From: Ryuthela nishihirai
Taxonomy: Eukaryota; Arthropoda; Arachnida; Araneae; Heptathelidae
Reading direction: 5' to 3'
DNA length: 64,000 bases
Assembly: GCA_038380435.1 (NCBI GenBank)
Contig: JAWZYU010000028.1
Coordinates: 22,986,201 to 23,050,200, forward strand
The notes beneath the pieces were generated by a model that was given only the letters and a program-made list of their open reading frames with translations, did not search any database and had not been told where the DNA came from. The stretch's first letter is position 1. Each line of letters starts with the position of its first letter. Made by a program: the position numbers and the translations under genes. This document shows positions 44,801 to 55,652 of this stretch, in pieces.

Positions 44801-46030
44801 CTGGTTGACAGTCAATTGCGTGATGAGCAATGTGGATTCAGAAGTGGTAGGGGATGTGTAGATCAGATATTTTCACTTAGGCAGATTCTTGAGAAATGTT
44901 TAGAGTTTCAGAAACCTTTGGTTGCTAGCTTTGTTGATTTCAAAAAGGCTTTTGACTCAGTTGATCGTCATAATTTGTGGTTGATTGAGAGATCATATGG
45001 TATACCAGACAAGTTAGTTAACATAATGAAAGCTCTCTATCATAACACTGAGTCATGTGTGAGAGTTGGTAAGTCTTGTAGCAATTGGTTTAGCATTACT
45101 TCTGGTGTTCAACAAGGGTGCATTTTGTCTCCTTTTTTCTTTAGTTTGGTTATTGATTATGTTAAGTGAAATTCACTTCAAGGGAAAGATTTTGGCCTTA
45201 AATGGGCTGGAGATACGAAAATTTCTGATTTAGATTATGCTGATGATTTAGCCCTTTTGGCAAATGATGTTGATGAGATGAACTCTTTCATTCGAACTGT
45301 TGATGAGACTGGTAGTACAGTAGGTTTGGTTATAAACAGAGAGAAAACTAAAGTGATGAAAATTGGTCAGGCAGGTTGTGATTCAGTTAATCTGAATGGT
45401 TGCAGTCTTGAGCAGGTGTCACAGTTTAATTAGCTTGGGAGCTGCGTAACTGATACTGGTGATGTGCGGCATGAGATTAACAGACGAATAGGTATTGCTG
45501 CCGGGACTTTTAAGAATCTATGGAGATTGTGGAGAAATAGGCGTATACACCTTAAGACTAAAATTAGACTGTATAATAGTTTGGTTCTTTCTAGGGTTAG
45601 TTATGGTAGTGAAACTTGGACGCTGTGTAAGCAAGATAACAGGAAACTAGATGCTTTTGATTCCAGATGCTTACGCAGTATCTTGGGTATTAGGTGGTTT
45701 AACTTTGTAACTAATGATGAGGTTAGGCAAAGGAGTCTGCAACCTCCTTTAAGCAGCATATTGTGCAGAGAGAGACTCCGCTGGTTTGGCCATGTTGCCC
45801 GTATGGATAATTATAGATTGGCGAATAGGGTTATGAACAGTGTGCCTAGAGGCCTCAGAAGGAGGGGGAGACCTAGGATGCGGTGGGCAGACAATGTCAA
45901 ACAGGACCTTGTTAGAATTGGTGTACAGTGGCCGGATGCAGCAGATGTAGCTCAGGACAGATATGCTTGGAGAATTAAACTGCGCGGTCTGGTTGGACCT
46001 CCGTAGCCCATGGCTGCTTGAGGATGATGA
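44801..46030 (+). pseudogene. 5'-truncated LINE copy, RT to 3' end, two premature stops
   Basis: This copy is very similar to the RT and C-terminal part of the full-length LINE, starting about residue 657. It retains FVDFKKAFD and YADD, but TGA at 45167-45169 and TAG at 45431-45433 break the frame. The last frame (45464-46006) runs unbroken to the same Gly-Pro-Pro end. The copy ends in gaggatgatga. Its left edge abuts a hAT terminus and its right edge abuts that hAT's 8-bp duplication. Confidence 0.85.
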
Positions 46031-46315
46031 GTCTAAGGGATGAAACTGGTTGGGTGTGTCGTATCCAGTTTTAATAAATTCGTAGGTTATGTAGCAATTC
46101 ACAACTAATTCCTTCGCCTCTTATTAAAAGACAAAAAAAAAAACTAATTATCCAATGCCAGTCGTCGGATAGTGAAATATCATGCCTCTGAGATATCGAA
46201 GTCTCAAAATAACGTTTAGAATCTTTCAAACATAGGTAATAACAATCTGAAATTGCTAAATTAAATATATTCTTACTTCCTTTCTTGTATTAGAATTATT
46301 CTTTCCTTACTCCTG

Positions 46316-46663
46316 GGGCGGGGGTGGCTCAGTCGGTAGGGCGTCAGGCTCGTAATATGTAGTTCCCAGGTTCGAGTCCCAGCTGGGTCAGAGTCGAGAT
46401 TTATCTCTGTAAAAAACTCCGCGCCCTGCCCACGGTCAGTAGGGAATATCGATGGGCTTGGAAAGGCCGCCGTCCATCGGATGGGACGTTAAACCGTGGC
46501 CCCGTGTGCGCGAGAGCCATACCCTGTGCACGTTAAAGAACACGCTGGATGGCCTTGACGGGAGGCTACCATCTGCCTCCCAACAGCTGTTCCAGTGGGT
46601 CTCCTCCCCAAACCTTCTTTGAGCCTTCGGGGTCCATGTGACCTGGCCATTTAGCCCATGGTG
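46316..46663 (+). mobile_element. SINE-A, outer copy, left part
   Basis: Runs from the head to tagcccatggtg, where another SINE-A interrupts it. The tail resumes at 47006. Confidence 0.92.
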
Positions 46664-47005
46664 AATTGGATTGGATTGTTTTACCTCTGAACGGCACTTT
46701 TTTGCACACCATGGGCTAAATGGCCAGTCCACAAGGACCCCGAAAGCTCAGAAAAGGTTGGGGAATAGGACCCACTGGAACAGCTGTTGGGAGACAGATG
46801 GCAGCCTCCCGTCAGGGCCATCCAGCGTGTTCTTTAACGTGCACAGAGTATGGCTCTCCCGCACACGGGGCCACGCTTAACGTTCCATCCGACGGACGGC
46901 GGCCTTTTCAAGCCCATCGGTGTCCCCTACTGACCGTGGGCAGGGACGGGGAAATTTTGCGGAGATAAATCTCAACGCTGACCCAGCTGGGACTCGAACC
47001 TGGGA
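46664..47005 (-). mobile_element. SINE-A, B-box-truncated copy nested in another SINE-A
   Basis: Flanked by a 12-bp TSD that is outer-SINE sequence (tagcccatggtg at 46652-46663 and 47006-47017). Its head side stops at gggactcgaacctggga, so the A-box half is missing. Confidence 0.92.
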
Positions 47006-47056
47006 TAGCCCATGGTGTGCAAAAAAGTGCCGCTCAGAGGTAAAACAACCCAACCC
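47006..47056 (+). mobile_element. SINE-A, outer copy, tail
   Basis: Tagcccatggtg through aaaacaacccaaccc completes the copy begun at 46316. Confidence 0.9.
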
Positions 47057-47059
47057 TAT

Positions 47060-48150
47060 CGCAACAGAGAATTTCTAGGTTAGGTCAATGGGAAAATAAT
47101 CGTTCCATATTTAAAGAGTTATGGAAGCTGGATTATTCAACAACAAATTTTCCATCTTATAGTCTAATACTGAAATAATCATTATGTAAACTTCTTCTAA
47201 AAATGTAAATAAAATTATTAAATGGTTTAAATCAATGATTAGTATTTTGGTTTTAATTGGTAAATTACTATTGTCGAATATTTCAGTTTCCATAATTCTT
47301 TAAAAACTGAACGAATATCGTTAAAAGTCGAGATTTTGAGAGAGAAACACGATTGTAATCTTAATTTATCTTCAACCATATTGTTCCATTAAATGCATAT
47401 GTTAGAAATTATCGAACTTCGAAGTTAAATTCCCATTAACATAACATGGAACTTCTCTGATATTTTGCTAGTACAGTGCATAAAAGACTTAGAATTTAGT
47501 ATTTTCTTTTGACTAAACTGTAGAATGTCTTTAGATTTTGTCTCAAGACTAAGAAGCCTGCAAATTAAGTCTTACGGTATGCTAAAGTTAAAACGGGTAT
47601 ATTTCCAATTCGTCAATGAAAAGATTGAAATGACGTAATTTCGGAGCTTTAATTCCGAGCGCGCTTTCAGTTTGCTAGGCTCTGTCACGCGCTCGATTCA
47701 AAAGAGATCAAAGGGCTACTTTTAACAGTTCCAAAATGGCAAAGGGAAATATCAATTAGTCGTCAGCGAAGAGCCGACATTAGTTGCATTGCTCTGTCAG
47801 TTGCTATGACGACGCAGATGAAAGGCTGGGATTCGGAAGAGCATCGAGATGAAAAGGGGGAACAAATCTGATTCGGGAATCGGCGATTCATCACCAACAG
47901 TTACAATGTCTCGAATTATGTTGCACGTGAGACCACCATAAATAGCTAATAGCCACATAATATATTCAGCAGACAAGAATTACACTTAAGCTAGATAGCA
48001 GCATCCTCAATTGCTGCTACCAATTTAAATGCGAATATCAGAATCAAAAAATAAATATGAATGACAATTTTTATTTATCATATAGATTCTCTACCAGACG
48101 AACATTTTTAATCACGCGTATCAACATATCTTCAAATTTAGCGAGTTAGC
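47060..48150. other. Unique sequence, no recognised feature
   Basis: The stretch 47640-47880 is less AT-rich, with several CG-containing words. No ORF or splice pair stands out. Confidence 0.4.
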
Positions 48151-48159
48151 GTGATTGTC

Positions 48160-48240
48160 TTCTAATTAAAGGGGCCTGGGTTCGAGTCCCTTGTAAGGTA
48201 CGGATGTTGTTGTTTTTTTTCGAGGTATCGCCATCATCCA
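48160..48240 (+). mobile_element. SINE-B head fragment
   Basis: Diverged head with B-box gggttcgagtccc and the start of the body only. Confidence 0.6.
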
Positions 48241-48252
48241 GGACCGTTTATT

Positions 48253-48460
48253 ATAGCGTGGCTGAGTTTGTAGCGCTCTTGGCTACTGATCTATGGGACC
48301 TGGATTCGAACCCCGGGTAAGGCATGGATATGTGTGTTGTTTTTCTGGCTGAGGTCCTGTCATCCTCACAGACATTCTACTATGGCATATAAACTGACAG
48401 TCTCCTGTCAGACCTCTGTGGCAAGCAGCTGCTTGAAGGGGTATTTTTTTTTTTTTTTTG
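48253..48460 (+). mobile_element. SINE-B, full length
   Basis: Complete, ending in a T run of about 17 that abuts a palindromic MITE. Confidence 0.85.
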
Positions 48461-48464
48461 ATAG

Positions 48465-48897
48465 GTGTCACGTGACACGAAGGTTGCCAGATCACTAATT
48501 TCTAAAAAAAATCGTTGCAAGATATTTTTTCTGAATTTTGTAATCAACCATAGCGTTCGGAAATTTTTTAATATATATAATGGGTATGAATATATAATGC
48601 AATGAATATGGAGCGTTTGCAGTTACCGTTAACAGCAAACTGGAGCGGTTGCGGTTAATGTTCACAGCACATTGGATCGTGTGAGCTCACAAAAACCTGG
48701 ATCGTGTGGGCTCACTCACGGAAATATTGAGCGTGTGCAGTTACCGTTCACAGCAAACTGGAGCGTGTGCAGTATCTGCACACGCTCCAGTTTGCTGTGA
48801 ACGATAACTGGAGCGTGTACAGTTACTGTACACGCTCCAGATATTTTTTCTGAATTCTGTAATCAACCATAATGTTCGGATATTTTTTGAGCGACAG
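48465..48897. mobile_element. Palindromic MITE, left terminus missing
   Basis: This starts at the central palindrome and runs through the gcgtgtgcag hairpins to gagcgacag at the right. A SINE-B abuts its left edge. Confidence 0.8.
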
Positions 48898-49189
48898 TAC
48901 GTGCTTAGCATTCTACTTAATTTTTCTTAATGAGGCCATAGCGCATTGCTTGTGGCCAGTAATGCGGCCATGAGAAAATATCTCGTACAAGAGCGATACT
49001 TATTTTCCTGCACTTTGATCGAAGAAGCTGGTGGAAAAGAGCCAAAGTTTGTAACAGCAACCTTAAAACACAGCACAACGGTGACGTCATCCAGCTGGGT
49101 ACTTCTACACTCTCCTTTATACATCAATCAAAGATTACCGAACACGAAAGACGACTTTGCAAACACTTTGATGTCTCTTTTCTTACGAA

Positions 49190-49577
49190 TGGGTTGGGTT
49201 GTTTTACCTCTGAGCGGCACTTTTTTGCACACCATGGGCTAAATGGCCAGGTCACATGGACCCCGAAGGCTCAGAGAATGTTGGGGGAGGGGACCCACTG
49301 GAACAGCTGTTGGGAGACAGATGGTAGCCTCCCGTCAAGGCCATCCAGCGTGTTCTTTAACGTGCACAGGGTATGGCTCTCCCGCACACGGTGCCACGGC
49401 TTAACGTCCCATCCAACGGACGGCGGCCTTTCCAAGCCCATCGGTGTCCCCTACTGACCGTGGGCAGGGCGGGGAAATTTTGCGGAGATAAATCTCAACG
49501 CTGACCCAACTGGGACTCGAACCTGGGAACTACAGATTACGAGCCTGGCGCGCTACCGACTGAGCCACCCCCGCCCC
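49190..49577 (-). mobile_element. SINE-A, full length
   Basis: Near-consensus, with the head at the right abutting an older SINE-A fragment. No TSD seen. Confidence 0.93.
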
Positions 49578-49785
49578 ACCGCGTGAGACAGAGCCGTACT
49601 CTGTACATGTTAAAGAATGTGCTCAATGGCTTTGACGTGGGGGGGGGGGATTCCATCTGTCTCCTAATCGCTTCTCCAGTTGTTCTCCTTCAAACCCTTC
49701 TGAGTCTTTGGGGTCCTTGTGACCTGACATTTAGTCCATTATGTGCACAAAAGTGCAGCTCAGATGTCAAACAACCTCACTTTAG
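49578..49785 (+). mobile_element. SINE-A, old fragment
   Basis: Diverged middle and tail (tactctgtacatgttaaag to atgtcaaacaacc), with a G run at about 49639. Confidence 0.75.
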
Positions 49786-49815
49786 CACAAGCTAGTCTTA
49801 TGTCCCTTAATGAGA

Positions 49816-50525
49816 GAGGCGGGGGTGGCTCAGTCGGTAGCGCGCCAGGCTCGTAATCTATAGTTCCCAGGTTCGAGTCCCAGCTAGGTCAGAGTCGAGA
49901 TTTATCTCCGTAAAAAATTCCCCGCCCTGCCCACGGTCAGTAGGGGACACCGATGGGCTTGGAAAGGTCGCCGTCCGTCGGATGGGACGTTAAGCCGTGG
50001 CCCCGTGTGCGGGAGAGCCATACCCTGTGCACGTTAAAGAACACGCTGAATGGCCTTGACGGGAGGCTACCATCTGTCTCCCAACAGCTGTTCCAGTGGG
50101 TCCCCTCCCCCAACCTTCTCTGAGCCTTCGGGGTCCATGTGACCTGGCCATTTAGCCCATGGTGTGCAAAAAAGTGCCGCTCAGAGGTAAAACAACCCAA
50201 CCCTGGCCATTTAGCCCATGGTGTGCAAAAAAGTGCCGCTCAGAGGTAAAAAAACCCAACCCAACCTGAGCCTTCGGGGTCCATGTGACCTGGCCATTTA
50301 GCCCATGGTGTGCAAAAAAGTGCCGCTCAGAGGTAAAACAACCCAACCCAACCTGAGCCTTCGGGGTCCATGTGACCTGGCCATTTAGCCCATGGTGTGC
50401 AAAAAAGTGCCGCTCAGAGGTAAAACAACCCAACCCAACCTGAGCCTTCGGGGTCCATGTGACCTGGCCATTTTGCCCATGGTGTGCAAAAAAGTGCCGC
50501 TCAGAGGTTAAACAACCCAACCCAA
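49816..50525 (+). mobile_element. SINE-A with amplified tail
   Basis: TSD cccttaatgaga at 49804-49815 and 50526-50537 encloses a full copy, one 62-bp tail piece and three further 87-bp tail units. Unit starts are 50264, 50351 and 50438. Confidence 0.95.
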
Positions 50526-50977
50526 CCCTTAATGAGAAGCGCCATAGACATTCCACAGCATGTAAACTTGCTTCAGATTTTCTGCATTCAAAGAAAGGCT
50601 TTATCTAGGTATACTGTTAACAGACATCTGCAGGGAGGGATCTGCATAAGCGATGACCAGCTGGCAGGACCGGATCTGGGGAAAAAAATAAAGGGGAGGG
50701 GCAAGTAGCTCAAGCGAGATAGAAAAAAAAGGGGGTGGGGGGGCAATAGACTGGATTTCCATTGCAGTATAACATTTCCTCTTCCGTTTTAAAGATGTTA
50801 AAAAAACTTTAAATTCATGAAATATATATATCTTTAAAATTATATTTACCTCTGTTACCCTTAGTAGCATTTTAAAAGTTGGGGGGGAAGGCATGGTTCC
50901 CTTGCCAAGAGATTCTATCTTCTCTTCAGTCTTTAAATATATTCTAGACGAGCATTCACGTGGGGAGAACGAAGATC

Positions 50978-51368
50978 AGAATTGGGTTACCTTGTTTTAC
51001 CTCTGAGTGGTAGTTTTTTTTTTATAAACAGTGGACTAAATAGCTAGGTCACAGAGACCCCGAAGGCCCAGAGAAGGTTGGGGGAAGGGGACCCACTGCA
51101 ACAGTTGTTAGGAAACAGATTGTAACCTCCCGTCAAGGCCATCCAGCGTGTTCTTTAACCTGCAATGGTTCTCCCGCACATGGAGGCCATGGCTTAACGT
51201 CCCATCCGACGGACGGCGGCCTTTCCAAGCCCATCGGTGCCCCCTACTGACCGTGGGCAGGGCGGAGAGTTTTTGCGGAGAGAAATCTCACTGCTGGCCC
51301 ACATGGGACTCGAACCTGGGAATTGTAGATTACGAGCCTGGCTATATACCGACGACCTCCCCCCTCAG
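50978..51368 (-). mobile_element. SINE-A, old copy
   Basis: Clearly diverged throughout, with a damaged A-box at the right end (cctggctatataccgacg). Confidence 0.82.
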
Positions 51369-51601
51369 TTTTATGGTATATTAAAGATGTATTTTTTAAG
51401 TGCTTATTAGTATTAAAACATGAAATCCCTGATGTTTAGTTGAATGTAACGGAATTTGCGAAAAATACATTGAATGTGAAGTTCTTTATTATATATATTT
51501 AAAGCGAAAAGTAACCGAAAAATTAACGCGTCAATTCATAGACGTTAAGGATTAAGTCCTACGTATCCAGGCACTACAACAAGTTCACTCCATTTACTTG
51601 T

Positions 51602-51995
51602 AGGGGCGGGGGTGGCTCAGTCGGTAGCGCGCCAGGCTCGTAATCTGTAGTTCCCAGGTTCGAGTCCCAGCTGGGTCAGCGTTGAGATTTATCTCCGCAA
51701 AACTCCCCACCCTGCCCACGGTCAGTAGTGCACACCGATGGGCTTGGAAAGGCCGCCGTCCGTCGGATGGAACGCTAAGCCGTGACCTTTTCTCTTCGTG
51801 TGTGGGAAAGCCATACCCTGTGCACGTTAAAGAACACGTTGGATGGCCTTGACGGAGAGGCTACCATCTGTCTACCAACAGCTGTTCCAGTGGGTCCTTT
51901 TCCCCAACCTTCTCAGAACCTTCGAGATCCATGTGACCTGGCCATTTAGCCCATGGTGTGCAAAAAAGTGCCGCTCAGAGGTACAACAACCCAAC
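51602..51995 (+). mobile_element. SINE-A, full length
   Basis: TSD ccatttacttgt at 51590-51601 and 51996-52007. Confidence 0.94.
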
Positions 51996-52129
51996 CCATT
52001 TACTTGTGGTGGAAGCAACCATAGCAACCGGAAATAGACTCGATCCTTTTTAGCCAATGTCTAATGTTGAACCGTAAATGTATCATAATTAAGTTTCACG
52101 TCGACATCAGATTTAGAGGAAACATTGCC

Positions 52130-52225
52130 TTGAAGACGGTGGGATACGAATCCACTGCTTCTTGATAACAAGTCAGGTGCTCTGACTGCTGAGCTACCGA
52201 TCAGGATCCACTCGTGGTTTCTTAT
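52130..52225 (-). mobile_element. tRNA-like relic, possible third SINE family
   Basis: The minus strand shows an A-box-like tagctcagcagtcagagcac and a B-box-like ggattcgtatccc at tRNA spacing. The anticodon stem does not fold properly, so it is not a tRNA gene. No second copy was found in the window. Confidence 0.4.
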
Positions 52226-52430
52226 CCCACCCAGCTGAAGACAATGAAACTAATAGTGAATGAATATATTTCTGTTGAAACTAACGTCGAGAAATTTATT
52301 AAGGGACGTTGAACCATTTGTTAATCTAATTTCGAATTTAAGCAAAGACTACGAATGAAGTTGAAATAAAAAATCATTTAAACGCATTAGTTGGCAATGT
52401 CAATATATATTCATTTGTCATTGGTAAATG

Positions 52431-52809
52431 CCCAGCTGGGTCAGCGTTGAGATTTATCTCCGCAAAATTCCCCACCCTGCCCACGGTCAGTAGAGGACAC
52501 CGATGGGTTTGGAAAAGTAGCCGTCCGTCGGATGGGACGTTAAGCCGTGGCACCGTGTGTGGGAGAGCCATACCCTGTGCACGTTAAAGAACACGCTGGA
52601 TGGCCTTGACGGGAGGCTACCATCTGTCTCCCAACAGCCGTTCCAGTGGGTCCCTTCCCCCAACCTTCTCTGAGCCTTCGGGATCCATGTGACCTGGTCA
52701 TTTAGCCCATGGTGTGCAAAAAAGTGACGCTCAGAGGTAAAACAAACCTGGTCATTTAGCCCATAGTGTGCAAAAAAATGATGCTCAGAGGTTATAACAG
52801 GATCCAACC
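52431..52809 (+). mobile_element. SINE-A, 5' truncated, with extra tail piece
   Basis: Starts at cccagctgggtcagcg, just 3' of the B-box. The tail is followed by a second 60-bp tail piece. TSD cattggtaaatg / cattggtagatg at 52419-52430 and 52810-52821 shows the truncated form is what inserted. Confidence 0.92.
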
Positions 52810-52821
52810 CATTGGTAGATG

Positions 52822-53285
52822 TCCTGTTATAACTGCTATCATATTTCCATCTTGAATATAGAACCAGTAGGTGGTTCTAAATGGAAATTGAAACTCTGAC
52901 AAGATTGAAAAAAAAATAAAAGTAAGACATGCGAACTTTGTTATTAAGAGAAACTGACTTATGATTCGGGGTAGAAATCTGTTTTAAAAATAGTGTGCTT
53001 TATAGAATGCATTTAATCATACTGAAAGGATCATACACTGAAATATAAAGGACAGTATAATGAGTTAAAATAATTAAATGAAATTTACGTCATTTATGAA
53101 ACAAACATTCTGTCTGATTGCATAAAATCGCTTGAAATACACAAATCAGACAACGAATAAAAATATCTAATCTGGGGAAATTTATTTCGCGTTTCATGTG
53201 TTATCCAAATCGTGTTATATCCAAATAAACTTTGCGGGATTATTTAGGGGCGAAGAGCAAAAGGGGGAAATGGCCAAAGTCCAGA
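52822..53285. other. AT-rich unique sequence
   Basis: Nothing recognisable. Confidence 0.5.
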
Positions 53286-53289
53286 TGGT

Positions 53290-53770
53290 TAAGTGACAGC
53301 AGGCACACCGTGGATTCAGTTCCAAAACATTCCAAATGTCTCTCGAAGGACTGTCCAAGGCTGTCTTAGAGACATTTCGGCACAAGATGGTCGTTATGTG
53401 GTTCTAACTTCTAGTCACCATAAACATTCCACAGCGCGTCAATTTGCTTTAGAGTTTGCGGCATTTATCCTATGAAGTGCTATTATAGCACAACGAGGTG
53501 TACTATATAGGAAGCTCGTCATGAATGATGATGTCTGTGTTCCTTTGATCCCGTTTCAGAGAGGGATTCGTCTCAATTGTTGTCAATGTCGTCTCCCCTG
53601 AGCGCGAGAGTAATCGGAAAATGTTCTTCCATCTTTAAACAGATTCTCATGACCAACATTCACGTGGGAGAGAGAGGGAGTCATCTTGCATCAGGGAAAG
53701 AGAAAATTATATCGGTGGTGGTTTGATGATGTGGTCAGATATCGCTGTTATTGAACTCGCAGACCTGCAT
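53290..53770 (+). pseudogene. Tc1/mariner-type transposase relic
   Basis: Frames show VSRRTVQGCLRD (53320-53370) and, after shifts, a GGGLMMW-like stretch near 53715. Both are typical positions in Tc1 transposases. The region directly precedes a palindromic MITE. Degradation makes this a weak call. Confidence 0.4.
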
Positions 53771-53786
53771 GTGTTCTCAGTAGAGA

Positions 53787-54306
53787 CAGTCGCTCAAACA
53801 ATATCCGAACACTATGGTTGATTACGGAATTCAGAAAAAATATCTGGCAACGATTTTTTTAGAAATCAGTGATCTGGCAACCTTCGTGTCAAGTGATTAC
53901 AGAATTCAGGAAAAATATCTGGAGCGTGTACAGCAACTGTACACGCTCCAGTTACCGTTCACAGCGAACTGGAGCGTGTGCAGTTACTGCACACGCTCCA
54001 GTTTGCTGTGAACGGTAACTGCACACGCTCAATATTTCCGTGAGTGAGCCCACACGATCCAATGTGCTGTGAACATTAACCGCAACCGCTCCAGTTTGCT
54101 GTGAACGGTAACTGCACACGCTCCATATTCATTGCATTATATATTCATACGCATTATATATATTAAAAAAAATCCGAACACTACGGTTGATTACAGAATT
54201 CAGAAAAAATATCTGGCAACGATTTTTTTAGTAATCAGGTGATCTGGCAACCTTCGTCACACGTGACACATCAACCATAGTGTTCGGATATTTTTTTGAG
54301 CGACTG
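53787..54306. mobile_element. Palindromic MITE, inverted copy
   Basis: Both termini are present. The internal order is the reverse complement of the 22098 copy, and the right flank is TA (54307-54308). The left flank is not TA, so the left edge may have been altered. Confidence 0.8.
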
Positions 54307-54445
54307 TACATCTGTCAGAAATCGGGATAAGATCTTCGATCCATATGTGCGCCCATTTGGAGAATTATTTGGTCAAAACATTTTTTTTTCCATAGACAAT
54401 AGTATTCGTCCATATAGAGTTCGTTTACTGAACTCTGTATGGAGC

Positions 54446-54818
54446 CAGGGACGGGGGTGGCTCAGTCGGTAGCGCGCCAGACTCGTAATCTGCAGTTCCC
54501 AGTTGGATCAGCGTTGAGATTTATCTCCGCAAAATTCCCCGCCCTGCCCACGGTCAGTAGGGGACACCGATGGGCTTGGAAAGGCCGCCGTCCGTCGGAT
54601 GGGACGTTAAGCCGTCTCACCGTGTGCGGGAGAGCCATACCCTGTGCACGTTAAAGAACATGCTGGATGGCATTGACGGGAGGCTACCATCTGTCTCCCA
54701 ACAGCTATTCCAGTAGGTCTCCTCCCCCAGCCTTCTCTGAGCCCTCGGGGTCCATGTGACCTGACCATTTAGTCCATTGTGTGCAAAAAAGTGCCGCTCA
54801 GAGGTAAAACAACCCAAA
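54446..54818 (+). mobile_element. SINE-A with B-box deletion
   Basis: TSD tgtatggagc at 54436-54445 and 54819-54828. The B-box ggttcgagtccc is deleted between cagttccca and gttggatcagcg. Confidence 0.92.
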
Positions 54819-54829
54819 TGTATGGAGCT

Positions 54830-55650
54830 TGAAAGTGCTCCATACAGCTCATAAGGATTGGCCAACAAGGTCCCCACACTTTAGTCTTATAAAATGTACT
54901 TGGCATGGTATGAGTAGAAGAATTCCCGAGCCTCTTTCTCAGAAACCCAGGCTGAACTGGAATCTACTCGTGAGATTAGCTTGAATTGAATTATCGGATT
55001 TTAGCACTAAGTGACATTCTCATTATCAGCATGAGGATGTGACGTCATACCCGTATTGCCCGTCCCTCTTTTCAGTAGACGTTTTTCATGTCATATTATT
55101 CTAATTGCAGAACGTTCAACTCGTTTTAACGAAAATCTATTAAAAACGATTTATATCAAAATATAAACGATTTCTCGAAGGTTTAATTTCTACTTTAAAC
55201 AGTTTTCGATTTTTGGTTGCAAATCTTCAGAAGTAGATTATATGTAGCTTCAAATAATGCAGACGACTCATTGTTCATTCATTATAGATTAATATTTTCT
55301 GTCTAGTAAGATATATTTGACGTTTCTTAAATTGCAGATTTATTCCACTATTCGAAATATTATTAATTGACCTGATTTAAACCCACATTTTTATTTTAAG
55401 AGTAAATGTTAAATTATTATTTACTGAATAAACTGAAAGTTTTTCGTAACTACAATAGACAGAATTTATTTTATTATTTTTTGTTATATTATTTTGTCAA
55501 GAATCGCAGGATTTAATCAATCTTCTACCTTCCCCCAAACATATTTAATTAATTGCTGATCATTCTCAGAAAGAACAAAATTTATTCTATTCCTCAGAGA
55601 AATAAAATCTTAACTTTTACCTTAGCCAGAAAGCTAAAAGCATGGTTTGC
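54830..55650. other. AT-rich sequence before the satellite
   Basis: Strongly AT-rich from 55080 on, with no ORF. The satellite starts without a clear boundary motif. Confidence 0.5.
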
Positions 55651-55652
55651 GA

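Noticed and set aside
48946..49190. Possible host exon before a SINE
   Set aside because: The frame runs on into the SINE, no domain is recognised and no splice site is convincing. Left unassigned.
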